Shown here piece by piece: positions 44,138 through 53,476 of a stretch of 64,000 bases of DNA (position 1 is its first letter; each line of letters begins with the position of its first letter). Under the pieces are notes generated by a model. That model worked only from the letters and a program-made list of their open reading frames with translations, did not search any database and was not told the DNA's origin. The stretch is from Corallococcus sp. EGB (lineage in GTDB: Bacteria > Myxococcota > Myxococcia > Myxococcales > Myxococcaceae): NCBI RefSeq assembly GCF_019968905.1, contig NZ_CP079946.1, positions 1,612,001-1,676,000 of the forward strand. The letters are read 5' to 3'. The position numbers and the translations under genes were made by a program.

Positions 44138-44899
44138 TCAATCCGGGGAATCCGAAAGGTGCTTCAGGAAGCGCTCCGTGAAGAGGTACGCGTCCCCCGG
44201 CCACCGCGCGGACACGTAGCGCCCGTCCTCCACCACGAAGGCGGGCGTGTGGTCCGTCGCGGTGCCACGCTTGGAGAGGACGCGGGGGCCGCGCTCGAAG
44301 TGGCCCGGGTCCGCGAGCGCGGCGATGACCTCCTCCTCCACGTAGGCAGGGTAGGTCCGGTAGTAGCGCCCCAGCTTCCACGCCGTGAGCAGGTACGCGG
44401 AGCGCTCCATGTACTTGGGCAGGCACGTGGTGCGCGTGCCGTGGAGCACGCTCTTGCCGGTGGCGGGGTCCTTCGCGCGGGCCAGCACCAGCACGCCGTG
44501 GCAGATGGCCGCCACGGGCCGGTGGAGCGCCCAGAACGCGGCCACCTTCGCCTGGAGCGCCTCGCTGCCCAGGTACTGCCGCATGCCCGGCGCGTGGCCT
44601 CCGGGAAGCAGGAGCGCGTCGAAGTCCGACGGCGTCACCGCGTCCCAGGTGAGGGGCTTCTGGAAGGCCTCCGTGAGCGTGAGCTCGCCGTAGAAGCGCT
44701 TCGGCTCCGGATCCGCACCCAGCTGTCCGAAGAGCACGCCGGTGAGCAGCAGCGGATCCGCGGCGGGCATGTGGCCCTTCTCCGTGGCGAACACGACGTC
44801 GTGGCCCGCGTCGGTGAGCATGCGCCAGGGCACGGCCACCTCGGTGACGTCGAAGTCGTGGTCAGGCAGCGGAACGAGGACGCGGCGGGTGGAGGCCAT
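44138..44899 (-). CDS. DJ-1/PfpI family protein
   Basis: The 253-residue protein has the class I glutamine-amidotransferase-like fold with the nucleophile Cys in VAAICHGVLVLA, the Glu in RRVLVPLPDHDFDVTEVA and ALLLPGGHAPGM. It resembles the Hsp31/glyoxalase III side of the family in length. It could detoxify glyoxals or act as a chaperone. It is the last gene of the operon-like run that starts with the VWA protein, 42 bp after the regulatory-like protein. Confidence 0.8.
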   Translation of the reverse strand: MASTRRVLVPLPDHDFDVTEVAVPWRMLTDAGHDVVFATEKGHMPAADPLLLTGVLFGQLGADPEPKRFYGELTLTEAFQKPLTWDAVTPSDFDALLLPGGHAPGMRQYLGSEALQAKVAAFWALHRPVAAICHGVLVLARAKDPATGKSVLHGTRTTCLPKYMERSAYLLTAWKLGRYYRTYPAYVEEEVIAALADPGHFERGPRVLSKRGTATDHTPAFVVEDGRYVSARWPGDAYLFTERFLKHLSDSPD

Positions 44900-44941
44900 G
44901 CGGTCAGTGTTTCCCGCGGCCTCGGGGCTGACAAGCGGACT

Positions 44942-45307
44942 TCAGGGTCCGCACCCCATGACGGGCTCGTTCGGGTTGGGAGCCACTTCGGCGCGCACCC
45001 GGAGCGAGTGGCCCTCTTGGAGCTGGAGGTCCTCGCGCACGTACAGGTGGTAGTACATCCGTTCGAAGCGCAGCGTGTATCGCCCCGGTGGCAGGTGCCC
45101 GATGCGGAAGTTTCCCTGTCCATCCGTGACAACGACCTCCTCCTTCCCGAGGGAGGGCGAGACCGCTGTAACGACCATGTCCGCGATGGGCTTCTGGGTT
45201 GCGACGTCGATGACGGTTCCGAAGATGGCGCTGTCGGACCCGGCACTCGCGGGCGTTGCGAACAGCCACAACACGAGGCACGGCAGGCCGTGGAACAGGA
45301 ACCGCAT
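44942..45307 (-). CDS. Secreted carboxypeptidase-regulatory-like domain protein
   Basis: A 121-residue exported protein: signal to about residue 22, then one carboxypeptidase-regulatory-like beta-sandwich (FGTVIDVATQKPIADMVVTA, VTDGQGNFRIGHLPPGRYTLRFER). Over about 60 residues it is roughly 60% identical by eye to residues 34-92 of the VWA protein encoded upstream in the same run. It is probably a truncated duplicate. It lies 18 bp after the response regulator. Confidence 0.72.
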   Translation of the reverse strand: MRFLFHGLPCLVLWLFATPASAGSDSAIFGTVIDVATQKPIADMVVTAVSPSLGKEEVVVTDGQGNFRIGHLPPGRYTLRFERMYYHLYVREDLQLQEGHSLRVRAEVAPNPNEPVMGCGP

Positions 45308-45325
45308 CGGTGACCCCCTCTCAAC

Positions 45326-46030
45326 TCAGGAACCGCGCTCGACCTCCAGACGATAGCCCACGCCGCGCACGGTCTGGATGGAGAAGCGGGACGCGCTGGT
45401 CCACTTGAGCTTGCGCTTCAGGCTGGAGACGAAGTTGTCCACGGTGTGCGGATCCACCACCACGTCCGTGCCCCAGACCGCGTCCAGGATCTCGTCGCGC
45501 TTGAGCGCGCGCTCGCGTTCCTTCAGGAAGAAGGCCAGCAGGTCGAACTCCTTGCGCGTCAGTTCCACCTCCGCGCCCTCGGGTGTCTCCACCCGCCGCC
45601 GGTCCAGGTCCACGCTGTAGCCCGCGAAGCGCAGGATCTTCGCCGGAGCCACGCCACCGCGCCGCAGGTGAGCGCCCACGCGTGCGAGCAATTCGCGCAG
45701 CCGGTAGGGCTTGCCCAGGTAGTCCTGCGCGCCAGATTCGAAGCCGCGCACCACGTCTTCTTCCAGCGTGCGCGCGGTGAGCATCAGCACCGGAACGCCC
45801 AGACCCTCCTCGCGCAGCGAGCGGCAGAGTGCATAGCCGTCTCCATCCGGCAGCATCACGTCCAGGAGGATGAGCTGGAAGTCGCGGCGGGAGAGCTGCT
45901 CGCGCGCCTCCTTCACCGTGGCGGCCTCCTCCACTGCGTAGCCGCCCTGGTGCTCCAGGTTGTCGCGCAGCGCGAGCCGCAGGTTCGGGTCGTCCTCCAC
46001 GACGAGGACGGTGGGGACGGCGGTGGTCAT
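45326..46030 (-). CDS. OmpR-family response regulator
   Basis: The 234-residue regulator has a receiver with phospho-Asp in LILLDVMLPDGDGY, the switch Thr in LMLTART and Lys in YLGKPYRL. A winged helix follows with LTRKEFDLLAFFL and VVDPHTVDNFVSSLKRKL. Its start overlaps the kinase stop by ATGA, so the pair is translationally coupled. Target genes are unknown; the co-located VWA and CpD-like genes are candidates. Confidence 0.93.
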   Translation of the reverse strand: MTTAVPTVLVVEDDPNLRLALRDNLEHQGGYAVEEAATVKEAREQLSRRDFQLILLDVMLPDGDGYALCRSLREEGLGVPVLMLTARTLEEDVVRGFESGAQDYLGKPYRLRELLARVGAHLRRGGVAPAKILRFAGYSVDLDRRRVETPEGAEVELTRKEFDLLAFFLKERERALKRDEILDAVWGTDVVVDPHTVDNFVSSLKRKLKWTSASRFSIQTVRGVGYRLEVERGS

Positions 46031-47871
46031 GCGGTGCTCCGGGCTTCGGGCCGGTACTCGGGAAGGGTCAATTCGAAGGTGGTGCCTTCAGGGCTGGAGG
46101 CGGCCACGCGCAGCGAGCCCCCATGCAGCCGGGCAATCTTCCGGCACAGCGCGAGCCCCAGCCCGCTGCCGGGCACCTCGCGGCCGTCGCGGCCGGACAG
46201 CCGGTAGAACTCGCCGAAGACGCGCTCCCACTCGGACGCCGGGATGCCGGTGCCGTTGTCCGTGAAGTGCACCCGTCCTCCGGAGAGCGTCTGGACATGC
46301 AGCCGCACGGGGCTGCGTGTGTTGTACGCGCAGGCGTTGCGCGCCAGGTTCGCCAGCAGGAGCCGCAACAGCTGCGCGTCCGCGTTCAGCTCGCGCGCGT
46401 CCACGTCCGCGGTCAGCTCCACCAGCACCGGCGCGCCGGACTCCAGGTCCCGGCGCAGCTGGGAGACCAACTCGTCCAGTCGCATCGGCGCGAGCTTCGG
46501 CACCCAGCGCCCCTTGTCGATGCGGTTGAAGGACAGCAGGTTCTCCACCAGGAAGCCCAGCCCGTCCGCCTCGCGGATGATGCGCGCGGGGTAGTCCTTC
46601 GCGTCCGCGCCCTCCGCCACCCGCCACTCCAGCGTCTCCGCGAGCAGGCGGATGGAGGCGAGCGGCGTGCGCAGTTCATGCGACACCGTGGCCACGAAGT
46701 CGCTCTTCAGCTCCAGGAAGCGGTACTTGCGCTGCTGCGCCACGAAGGCCAGCGCCGCGATGATCAGCGCCAGCGCCGCGCACAGGGCCAGCATCAGCGT
46801 CTTGAGCCGGTAGCGGCTCTCCAGCGCATCCTCGCCCCGAGCCCACGCCGACGACTCCACCGCCACGGGCAGCGACGCCAGCGTCAACACCGGCGCATCT
46901 CCCGGCAGGGTCACGCGCCCATCCGCCTCCAGCAGGCCGCGCTCACGCATCTCGCGGGTGAGCCCCGCCAGCAGCCCGGGCAGGTCCAGCGCGAGGCCGC
47001 GCACGTCTCCGCCCGACAACGGCTCCAGGTACCAGCCGGAGCGCGTCAGCACCGGCTCCAGCACGGCCTCTGGAAGAGGCAGCGGCGACGCGGCCAGCTC
47101 GCGCGCCCGTGCCTCGAAGTCCGCCGCCGGCACGCCCACGCGCGCGGAAAGGGCCGACACCTTCCCGCGCAGGAAGTCGAAGTCCTCCGGGGTGAAGCGC
47201 GAGCGCTTGAGCAGCAGCAGCCGCTGCAATCCCTCCAGCCGTCCTCCACCCTGTCCATCCAGGAGCCCGTCGCGCACCAGGGCCCGCATCAGGTCCGGCA
47301 CCACGTCGCCCCGCGCCGCCACGTCCTCCAGGACGACCAGCATCGAGGGCAGGTCCCGCGTGGACGCGAGCACGAAGTGGGTGCGGTGCTGGAGCAGCGC
47401 CATCAACGACAGCAGCGTGGCCCTGCGGTCCTTCGCCTTCAGCGCCTGCTCCACCAGCGCCATTCGCTCCAACTGCTCCTTCCACGGGCCCTCGTCCTCG
47501 TCCGCGACCTCCGTGCCCGCGCGCAGCCGCGCGTAGCGGTCCTTCGCGGGCGAGTCCCCGGCCGTGTCGAACAGCGCCAGCCGGGGCAGTACCTGCTCCC
47601 CCTGTTCCCGCAGGTACAGCCCCGGCGTGGCCACAAGCGGGTCCTCCTTCGCCATCGCCAGCGTGCCGCGCGCAGCCTCCAGGCCTTCGCGCAGCGCCTG
47701 CCCCAACGAGGCGCGCGCGTACTGCTCCAGGGCCTCGCGCCGGGAGCGGAGCGAGGCCCGCGCATCCTCGCGTTCCGCGGCGAAGATGCGGTGGAGATAC
47801 CCCAGGCCGACCCCGAGCCCGGCGAGGCCGAGCACGAGGGCAACGAGGGTGGGCAGCAGCCTGCGCGGCAT
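46027..47871 (-). CDS. Membrane sensor histidine kinase
   Basis: A 614-residue kinase. One N-terminal membrane segment (about 6-26) and a second near 345-370 bound a large periplasmic sensor of over 300 residues with no recognised domain and a long helical start. The HisKA box is FVATVSHELRTPLASIRLLAETL (His near 396). The ATPase has N-box ARNACAYN, G1 FTDNGTGIP and G2 GSGLGLALCRKI. A HAMP domain is absent. It lies 10 bp after the VWA gene, and the response regulator follows with a 4-bp overlap. Confidence 0.9.
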   Translation of the reverse strand: MPRRLLPTLVALVLGLAGLGVGLGYLHRIFAAEREDARASLRSRREALEQYARASLGQALREGLEAARGTLAMAKEDPLVATPGLYLREQGEQVLPRLALFDTAGDSPAKDRYARLRAGTEVADEDEGPWKEQLERMALVEQALKAKDRRATLLSLMALLQHRTHFVLASTRDLPSMLVVLEDVAARGDVVPDLMRALVRDGLLDGQGGGRLEGLQRLLLLKRSRFTPEDFDFLRGKVSALSARVGVPAADFEARARELAASPLPLPEAVLEPVLTRSGWYLEPLSGGDVRGLALDLPGLLAGLTREMRERGLLEADGRVTLPGDAPVLTLASLPVAVESSAWARGEDALESRYRLKTLMLALCAALALIIAALAFVAQQRKYRFLELKSDFVATVSHELRTPLASIRLLAETLEWRVAEGADAKDYPARIIREADGLGFLVENLLSFNRIDKGRWVPKLAPMRLDELVSQLRRDLESGAPVLVELTADVDARELNADAQLLRLLLANLARNACAYNTRSPVRLHVQTLSGGRVHFTDNGTGIPASEWERVFGEFYRLSGRDGREVPGSGLGLALCRKIARLHGGSLRVAASSPEGTTFELTLPEYRPEARSTA

Positions 47872-47881
47872 CCGGAGGTCC

Positions 47882-50017
47882 CTACTTGATGGTGGGGACG
47901 CGGTCGGCGTCCATGGTGCGCACCGGCGCGATGGACTCGAAGCGGTCCTCGCGGCGGTCCAGCTTCTTCGCCAGCCGGATGAGCTCGCCCAGCTCCGCCA
48001 CGTCCTCGCGGGCCTTCAGCGGCGTGCCCAGCTCCTCCCACAGCGACACGAGCGCGTCGTAGGTGAGCGGACGCGCCCAGTAGGAGCCGCGCAGCTTCTC
48101 CGCGAAGGCAGCGGCGACGTAGGACAGGCGGGTGGGGGACGCGGCCTTCTCATAGGCGGGACGCAGGAGCGTCACGGGCATCGCCTTCTCGATGAGGCGC
48201 GAGCTGCCGCCCTCCGGCGACTTGTAGCGGATCCGCAGCGTGCCGAAGTTCGTCTGCGACGGGTCGCGCAGCTTCACCTCGTAGAGGGCGGTGACGGCAT
48301 GGCCCGCGCCCACCTCGCCCGCGTCAACGCGGTCGTCGTTGAACTGCTGCTTCGTGAGCAGCCGGTTCTCGTAGCCGATGAGGCGGTAGCGGGACACCGT
48401 CTTGCGGTCGAACTCCACCTGGAGCTTCACGTCCTTGGCCACCACCTGGAGGGTGCCGGTGAGGTTCTGCACGAAGATACGGCGGGCCTCGTCCAGCTTG
48501 TCCACGTAGGAGTAGTTGCCTTCACCCACCTGGGCCAGACGCTCCATCAGCACGTCGTTGTAGTTGCCCATGCCGAAGCCCACGGTGGACAAGGTGATGC
48601 CCGCCGCCGCCTGCTCCTTCACGCGCGCCCAGATGCCGTCCGCCTCGGTGATGCCGTTGTTCGCCACGCCATCCGAGCAGAGGATGACGCGGTTGATGCC
48701 GCCCTGGAGCATGTGGCTCGCGGCCAGCGCGTAGCCCAGCTCCATGCCAGCCTGTGCGTTGGTGGCCCCCTCCGTCTGGAGGCTGTCGATGGCGTCCAGG
48801 ATGGCGGCCTTCTGCGTGGCGTTGGTGGGGGCCAGCACCTGATGGGCGGTGCTGCCGTAGACGACGATGGACACCTGGTCCCGCTCATCGAGCGCGTCCA
48901 CCAGCAGGCGCAGCGAGCGCTTCACCAGGCCCAGCCGGTTCTCCATGGCCATGGAGCCGGACACGTCGATGACGAAGACCAGGTGGGCCGGCTTGCGCTG
49001 CGCGCTGCTCACGTCGCGCGCCTTCACGCCGATGTGCACCACCTGGTAGCCCTTGCGCGCGGGGGAGGGGAAGCCCTCCACGTTCACGCTGAAGGGCCCG
49101 TCCGGGGCGTTGGCGTAGCCGTAGTCGAAGGTGTTGACGAACTCCTCCACGCGCACGGCCTGCTCGTCCGGAAGCGCGCCGCGCTCCAGGTAGGCGCGCG
49201 TCAGCGTGTACGACGCCGTGTCGGTGTCCACGGAGAAGGTGGAGAAGCGCTCCTCCTCGGTGTCCACGGTGGGGTTCACGCCGTAGCCCTTGAAGTACAT
49301 GTCGAAGAAGGGCCGGTCCTTCGGGGCCACGGTGCGCTCCGGCGCGGGCTGCGGCGTGGGGACCGCCGAGGCCTGGGGCGCGCGGTACACCGTCTGCGGC
49401 GTGCCGTCCGGGACGAGGACGTGCATGTACGGCAGGGCCCAGGACGGTGCGCGCGCGCGGTCGTTGGTGCTGTTCGGATCGCCATCACCGTGCGGCGCCA
49501 ACTCCGCCAGGGATTCGTAGCTGCGTGTCGGACCGCCCCTGCTCGCCGGGCGCGACACCGCGATGCGCTTGATGAACTCCTGGTCCACGTTCACGCCCTG
49601 GTTCGTGGAGCCTACGTCGATGGTCGGCGGCGCACCCACCATGGTTTCCGTCGACGAGAAGCTCTCGGGGAGCATCTCCACGTTCACGCGGATGGTGCGG
49701 TTGAACGGCAGCCGGACTTCAGGACGGGCGAAGGGCTTGTACGACTCCCTTTCGAACCGCACCGTGTACGTGCCCACGGGAAGCTGGGGGATGCGGAAGT
49801 TCCCGTTGGCATCCGTGACGACCGTCTGTTCGCCCACAAGGCTGGGCGAGGTCGCAGTGACGACCACGTCCGCCAGGGGCTTCTTGGTTTCGGTGTCAAT
49901 CACCGTGCCAATGATGACGCTCGTGGCGGCGGCGCCCGCATCTGGCTGGGCCATCGCGGGGACGGCGGACGTCATCAGGAACAGGGGCAGGGCGCTTCTC
50001 AAGAGAGACTTCAGCAT
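47882..50017 (-). CDS. VWA-domain exported protein with carboxypeptidase-regulatory-like domain
   Basis: A 711-residue exported protein (signal about 1-24). A carboxypeptidase-regulatory-like domain (about 34-115) is followed by a low-complexity part. Next comes the vWF-A N-terminal region, then the VWA domain with MIDAS motif FVIDVSGSMA near residue 349 and a DUF3520-like end. Such proteins are often surface or secreted. The ATG at 50017 has AGGTGG upstream. It is the first gene of a run with a histidine kinase, response regulator and a related small protein, so it may be a sensor partner or an output. Confidence 0.85.
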   Translation of the reverse strand: MLKSLLRSALPLFLMTSAVPAMAQPDAGAAATSVIIGTVIDTETKKPLADVVVTATSPSLVGEQTVVTDANGNFRIPQLPVGTYTVRFERESYKPFARPEVRLPFNRTIRVNVEMLPESFSSTETMVGAPPTIDVGSTNQGVNVDQEFIKRIAVSRPASRGGPTRSYESLAELAPHGDGDPNSTNDRARAPSWALPYMHVLVPDGTPQTVYRAPQASAVPTPQPAPERTVAPKDRPFFDMYFKGYGVNPTVDTEEERFSTFSVDTDTASYTLTRAYLERGALPDEQAVRVEEFVNTFDYGYANAPDGPFSVNVEGFPSPARKGYQVVHIGVKARDVSSAQRKPAHLVFVIDVSGSMAMENRLGLVKRSLRLLVDALDERDQVSIVVYGSTAHQVLAPTNATQKAAILDAIDSLQTEGATNAQAGMELGYALAASHMLQGGINRVILCSDGVANNGITEADGIWARVKEQAAAGITLSTVGFGMGNYNDVLMERLAQVGEGNYSYVDKLDEARRIFVQNLTGTLQVVAKDVKLQVEFDRKTVSRYRLIGYENRLLTKQQFNDDRVDAGEVGAGHAVTALYEVKLRDPSQTNFGTLRIRYKSPEGGSSRLIEKAMPVTLLRPAYEKAASPTRLSYVAAAFAEKLRGSYWARPLTYDALVSLWEELGTPLKAREDVAELGELIRLAKKLDRREDRFESIAPVRTMDADRVPTIK

Positions 50018-50161
50018 GGACCACCTCTCGCGCATCAGGGTGGAGCCATCATCCAGATGCACCCCGCATCGAACCGCATGGGGGGCTCGTCTCCTCATCA
50101 TGGTTTCATCATGGCGGGAAGTCGTGCCGGGAGCGGGGGGGGCTGATTAGAAAGGCCGTCC

Positions 50162-51778
50162 ATGACGGCACTCGACACCCTCTTTCCCACTGAAGAGCAG
50201 ATTCCCCCCGGCGTGCGGCTGCCCGCGTACCTGGAGCAACGCGAGTACCTCGTGGGAGGCGAGCTGCGCACCTGGACCGGTGACCTCAACCCGGTGCTGA
50301 GCCCCGTGTTCGTCCGGACCCCGGAAGGTCTGAAGCAGAAGGCCATTGGCGCGACTCCGCTGCTCACCTCACGCGAGTCCCTGGACGCGCTCGCGGCGGC
50401 CGTGAAGGCCTATGACTCCGGCCGGGGCGTCTGGCCCTCCCTCAAGGTCGCGCAGCGCATCGAGCACGTGGAGCGCTTCCTCACCGCCATGCGCGCCCAG
50501 CGCACCGCCGTGGTGAACCTGCTGATGTGGGAGATTGGCAAGACGCAGCCGGACTCGGAGAAGGAGTTCGACCGCACGGTGGACCTCATCGTGGAGACCA
50601 TCCGCGCGCTGAAGGAGCTGGACCGCACCTCGTCCCGCTTCGTCCAGGACCAGGGCATCATGGCGCAGATCCGCCGCGCGCCCATGGGCGTGGCCCTGTG
50701 CATGGGGCCGTACAACTACCCGCTCAATGAGACCTTCAGCACGCTCTTCCCCGCGCTGCTGATGGGCAACACCGTGGTGTTCAAGCCGGCGAAGTTCGGC
50801 GTGCTGCTGGTGCGCCCCCTCCTGGAGGCGTTCCGCGACTGCTTCCCGCCCGGCGTCATCAACATCATCTACGGCCGGGGCCGCGAGACCGTGGGCGCGC
50901 TGATGGAGAGCGGGCAGGTGGACCTGTTCGCCTTCATCGGCACCAACAAGGGCGCCAGCGAGCTGAAGCGCATGCACCCCCGTCCGCACCGCCTCAAGTC
51001 CGTGCTGGGGCTGGACGCGAAGAACCCGGCCATCATCCTGGAGGACGCGGACCTGGATAACGCGGTGAAGGAGTGCATCACCGGTGCGCTGTCCTTCAAC
51101 GGCCAGCGGTGCACGGCGCTCAAGCTGCTAGTGGTGCACCGGAGCATCGTGGACGCGTTCCTCGCGAAGTTCACCGCCGCCGTGGACAAGCTCAAGCCCG
51201 GCATGCCCTGGGACCCGGGCGTCGCCATCACGCCGCTGCCGGAGCCGGGCAAGGGCGCGTACCTCCAGGGGCTGGTGGATGACGCGGTCTCCAAGGGCGC
51301 CCGCGTGGTGAACCAGACGGGCGGCCAGGCGTCGCGGTCGTTCTACTCGCCCGCGGTGGTGTACCCGGTGACGCGGGACATGCGGCTGGCCACGGAGGAG
51401 CAGTTCGGCCCGGTGGTGCCGGTGATGGTCTTCGACGACGACGCGGAGGCCGTGCGGCTGGTGGTGGAGTCGCCGTTCGGCCAGCAGCTCAGCCTGTTCG
51501 GGAAGGACTCGGCGCGCATCGGCCGGTTCATCGACGCGTTCTCCAACCAAGTGGGCCGCATCAACCTCAACTGCCAGTGCCAGCGCGGGCCGGACACCTT
51601 CCCCTTCAACGGCCGCAAGGACTCCGCGGAGGGGACCCTGTCCGTGGCGGACGCGCTGCGGGTGTTCTCCATCCGCACGCTGGTGGCGACGAAGACGACG
51701 CAGGACAACACGGCGCTCGTCCAATCCATCCTGACCCGCCGAGAGTCGGATTTCCTCACCACCGACTTCCTCTTCTAG
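50162..51778 (+). CDS. Aldehyde dehydrogenase, GapN-like
   Basis: The 538-residue protein matches NADP-dependent glyceraldehyde-3-phosphate dehydrogenase (GapN) patterns: PMGVALCMGPYNYPLNET, PAKFGVLLVRP, FIGTNKGASEL, and Cys317 in FNGQRCTALK. The segment that normally has ELGGKNP reads VLGLDAKNPAII, so the usual general-base Glu is replaced by Gly. This may be a trait of the subfamily or an altered enzyme. The C-terminus is 20-30 residues longer than usual. The ATG at 50162 has AAAGG upstream. Confidence 0.82.
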   Translation: MTALDTLFPTEEQIPPGVRLPAYLEQREYLVGGELRTWTGDLNPVLSPVFVRTPEGLKQKAIGATPLLTSRESLDALAAAVKAYDSGRGVWPSLKVAQRIEHVERFLTAMRAQRTAVVNLLMWEIGKTQPDSEKEFDRTVDLIVETIRALKELDRTSSRFVQDQGIMAQIRRAPMGVALCMGPYNYPLNETFSTLFPALLMGNTVVFKPAKFGVLLVRPLLEAFRDCFPPGVINIIYGRGRETVGALMESGQVDLFAFIGTNKGASELKRMHPRPHRLKSVLGLDAKNPAIILEDADLDNAVKECITGALSFNGQRCTALKLLVVHRSIVDAFLAKFTAAVDKLKPGMPWDPGVAITPLPEPGKGAYLQGLVDDAVSKGARVVNQTGGQASRSFYSPAVVYPVTRDMRLATEEQFGPVVPVMVFDDDAEAVRLVVESPFGQQLSLFGKDSARIGRFIDAFSNQVGRINLNCQCQRGPDTFPFNGRKDSAEGTLSVADALRVFSIRTLVATKTTQDNTALVQSILTRRESDFLTTDFLF

Positions 51779-51817
51779 TCCCGCCTCGGCCCTTGGTGCT
51801 AAGCCCTGGGGCAACCC

Positions 51818-52315
51818 ATGGCGCGCACCACGACCCTCGAGCTGCACAAGGAAGAGATGAAGTTCTCCGCGGGGCACTTCACCATCTTCTCCGCCACGCA
51901 CCGCGAGAACCTGCATGGGCACAACTTCTCCGTCTACGTCGCGCTGACGGGGGAGGTGTCCGACGATGGCCTGCTTTCGGACTACGGACCGCTCAAGCAG
52001 GCCATCATCGCGCGCTGCAAGGCCTGGAACGAGACCTTCTTCCTGCCGGACCGCTCCCCGCATCTGCGGCTGGAGCGGGACGCGCAGGGCAACCACGTGG
52101 CGCACTTCAACGGCGAGGAGCTGCGCTTCCTCGCGCGCGACGTGACGGTGCTGCCCGTGGCCAACGTGTCGCTGGAGGAGCTGGCGCGCGTCTTCGGCGA
52201 GGCGCTGGTCGGTGACGGCAGCGCCATGGCGCGCGACCACATCACGCGGCTGGTGGTGAAGTGTGCTTCGGGCCCCGGCCAGTGGGCCTCCTGGGAGTGG
52301 AATCAGGATGTCTGA
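51818..52315 (+). CDS. 6-pyruvoyl-tetrahydropterin synthase family, PTPS-III type
   Basis: The 165-residue protein has the PTPS zinc histidines: SAGH (His20) and HGHN (His33, His35). The catalytic Cys is absent. The motif is THRENLHGHN, that is Glu30-x-x-His-Gly-His, as in the PTPS-III group, which forms 6-hydroxymethyl-7,8-dihydropterin and can replace FolB in folate synthesis. An inserted region (about 70-110) makes it longer than QueD. It overlaps the SDR gene by 8 bp. Confidence 0.82.
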   Translation: MARTTTLELHKEEMKFSAGHFTIFSATHRENLHGHNFSVYVALTGEVSDDGLLSDYGPLKQAIIARCKAWNETFFLPDRSPHLRLERDAQGNHVAHFNGEELRFLARDVTVLPVANVSLEELARVFGEALVGDGSAMARDHITRLVVKCASGPGQWASWEWNQDV

Positions 52316-53009
52316 TCAGGTCCTCATCACCGGCGCCAGCCGGGGCATTGGCAAGGCGGCGGCGGAGCGCTTCCGCAAGGAGGGCTGGCGCGTCATCAAC
52401 GTGTCGCGAGGCCCGTGCACCGTGCCGGACGTGGTCAACGTGCCGGTGGACCTGGCCGTGCCGGGCTGGGAGCCCGCGGTGGAGCAGGCGCTGCGCGAGG
52501 GCGCCGGAACGGGACGCCTGTGCGTGGTGCACAACGCCGCCCTCTACGAGCACGACGACGCGCTGACCATGGACGCGGACCACCTGCGCCGCGTGCTGGA
52601 GGTCAACGTGGTGGCCCCGCTGGTGCTCAACCGCCTGGCGCGGCTGCTGCTCACGCCGGGCTCATCCCTGCTCTACGTGGCGTCCACGCTGGGGGAGAAG
52701 GCGGTGAAGGGCGTGGCGTCCTACGTGACGACCAAGCACGCGCTCATCGGGATGATGCGGGCGACCTGCCAGGACCTGGCGGGGACGCAGGTCCACACCG
52801 CCGCTGTCTGCCCGGGCTTCACGGACACGGAGATGCTCCGCGAGCACATGGGGGCGGACCCTGTCGTCCGGGCGAGCGTGGCGGGGATGACGACGTTCGG
52901 GCGCCTCATCGCGCCCGAGGAGATCGCCAACGTGCTCTACCTCTGCGCCACCACCCCGGTCCTGAATGGCGCGGTCCTCCACGCCAATCTGGGGCAGATC
53001 GAGCGCTGA
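52308..53009 (+). CDS. Short-chain dehydrogenase/reductase, possible pterin reductase
   Basis: The 233-residue SDR has the NADP motif TGASRGIGKAAAE and the active site YVAST ... SYVTTKHALIG (Tyr-x3-Lys), with CPGFTDTEM after it. It overlaps the PTPS-III gene by 8 bp, so the pair should be translated together. Its neighbours suggest a pterin substrate, but the sequence alone does not establish that. Confidence 0.82.
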   Translation: MSDQVLITGASRGIGKAAAERFRKEGWRVINVSRGPCTVPDVVNVPVDLAVPGWEPAVEQALREGAGTGRLCVVHNAALYEHDDALTMDADHLRRVLEVNVVAPLVLNRLARLLLTPGSSLLYVASTLGEKAVKGVASYVTTKHALIGMMRATCQDLAGTQVHTAAVCPGFTDTEMLREHMGADPVVRASVAGMTTFGRLIAPEEIANVLYLCATTPVLNGAVLHANLGQIER

Positions 53010-53016
53010 GACGGCT

Positions 53017-53415
53017 TCAGCCTTCCTGCGCGTAGACGGTGCACGAGGACGTGCAGGTCTCCGCCACGCGGATGCGCGCGACGGTGGCGCCGGGCACGTT
53101 CACCCGCTCGAAGAGCCACGCGGCCAGGAGCTCGCTCGTGGGGTTCTCCAGGCCCGGGACGTCGTTGAGCAGCCGGTGGTCCAACTGGGCGTGCAGCGGC
53201 TGCCAGGCGGCGTTCAGCTCCGCGAAGTCCACGATCCACCCGAACCGCGGGTGCACGGGGCCGCGCAGGGTGATTTCGATGCGGTAGCTGTGGCCGTGCA
53301 CACGCGAGCACTTGTGCCCTTCCGGAACGTGGGGCAGGCGGTGCGCGGCCTCGAAGGTGAACTCCTTCGAGATTTCAGTGACGAGGGCGGGCTTCTTCAC
53401 GGATACGGGCTCCAT
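53017..53415 (-). CDS. queD: 6-pyruvoyl-tetrahydropterin synthase family, QueD type
   Basis: The 132-residue protein has the classical Cys36-x3-His-Gly-His motif (KCSRVHGHSY), zinc His25 in AAHRLP and the HRLLND catalytic region. QueD makes 6-carboxy-5,6,7,8-tetrahydropterin for queuosine or deazapurine pathways. It is convergent with the SDR gene 7 bp away. Confidence 0.85.
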   Translation of the reverse strand: MEPVSVKKPALVTEISKEFTFEAAHRLPHVPEGHKCSRVHGHSYRIEITLRGPVHPRFGWIVDFAELNAAWQPLHAQLDHRLLNDVPGLENPTSELLAAWLFERVNVPGATVARIRVAETCTSSCTVYAQEG

Positions 53416-53476
53416 GCGGCGGCCTTGTATCCGCGTTCCCCCCCTGCGTCCACGGGTCGTCTCAGGGGGCGGACAC

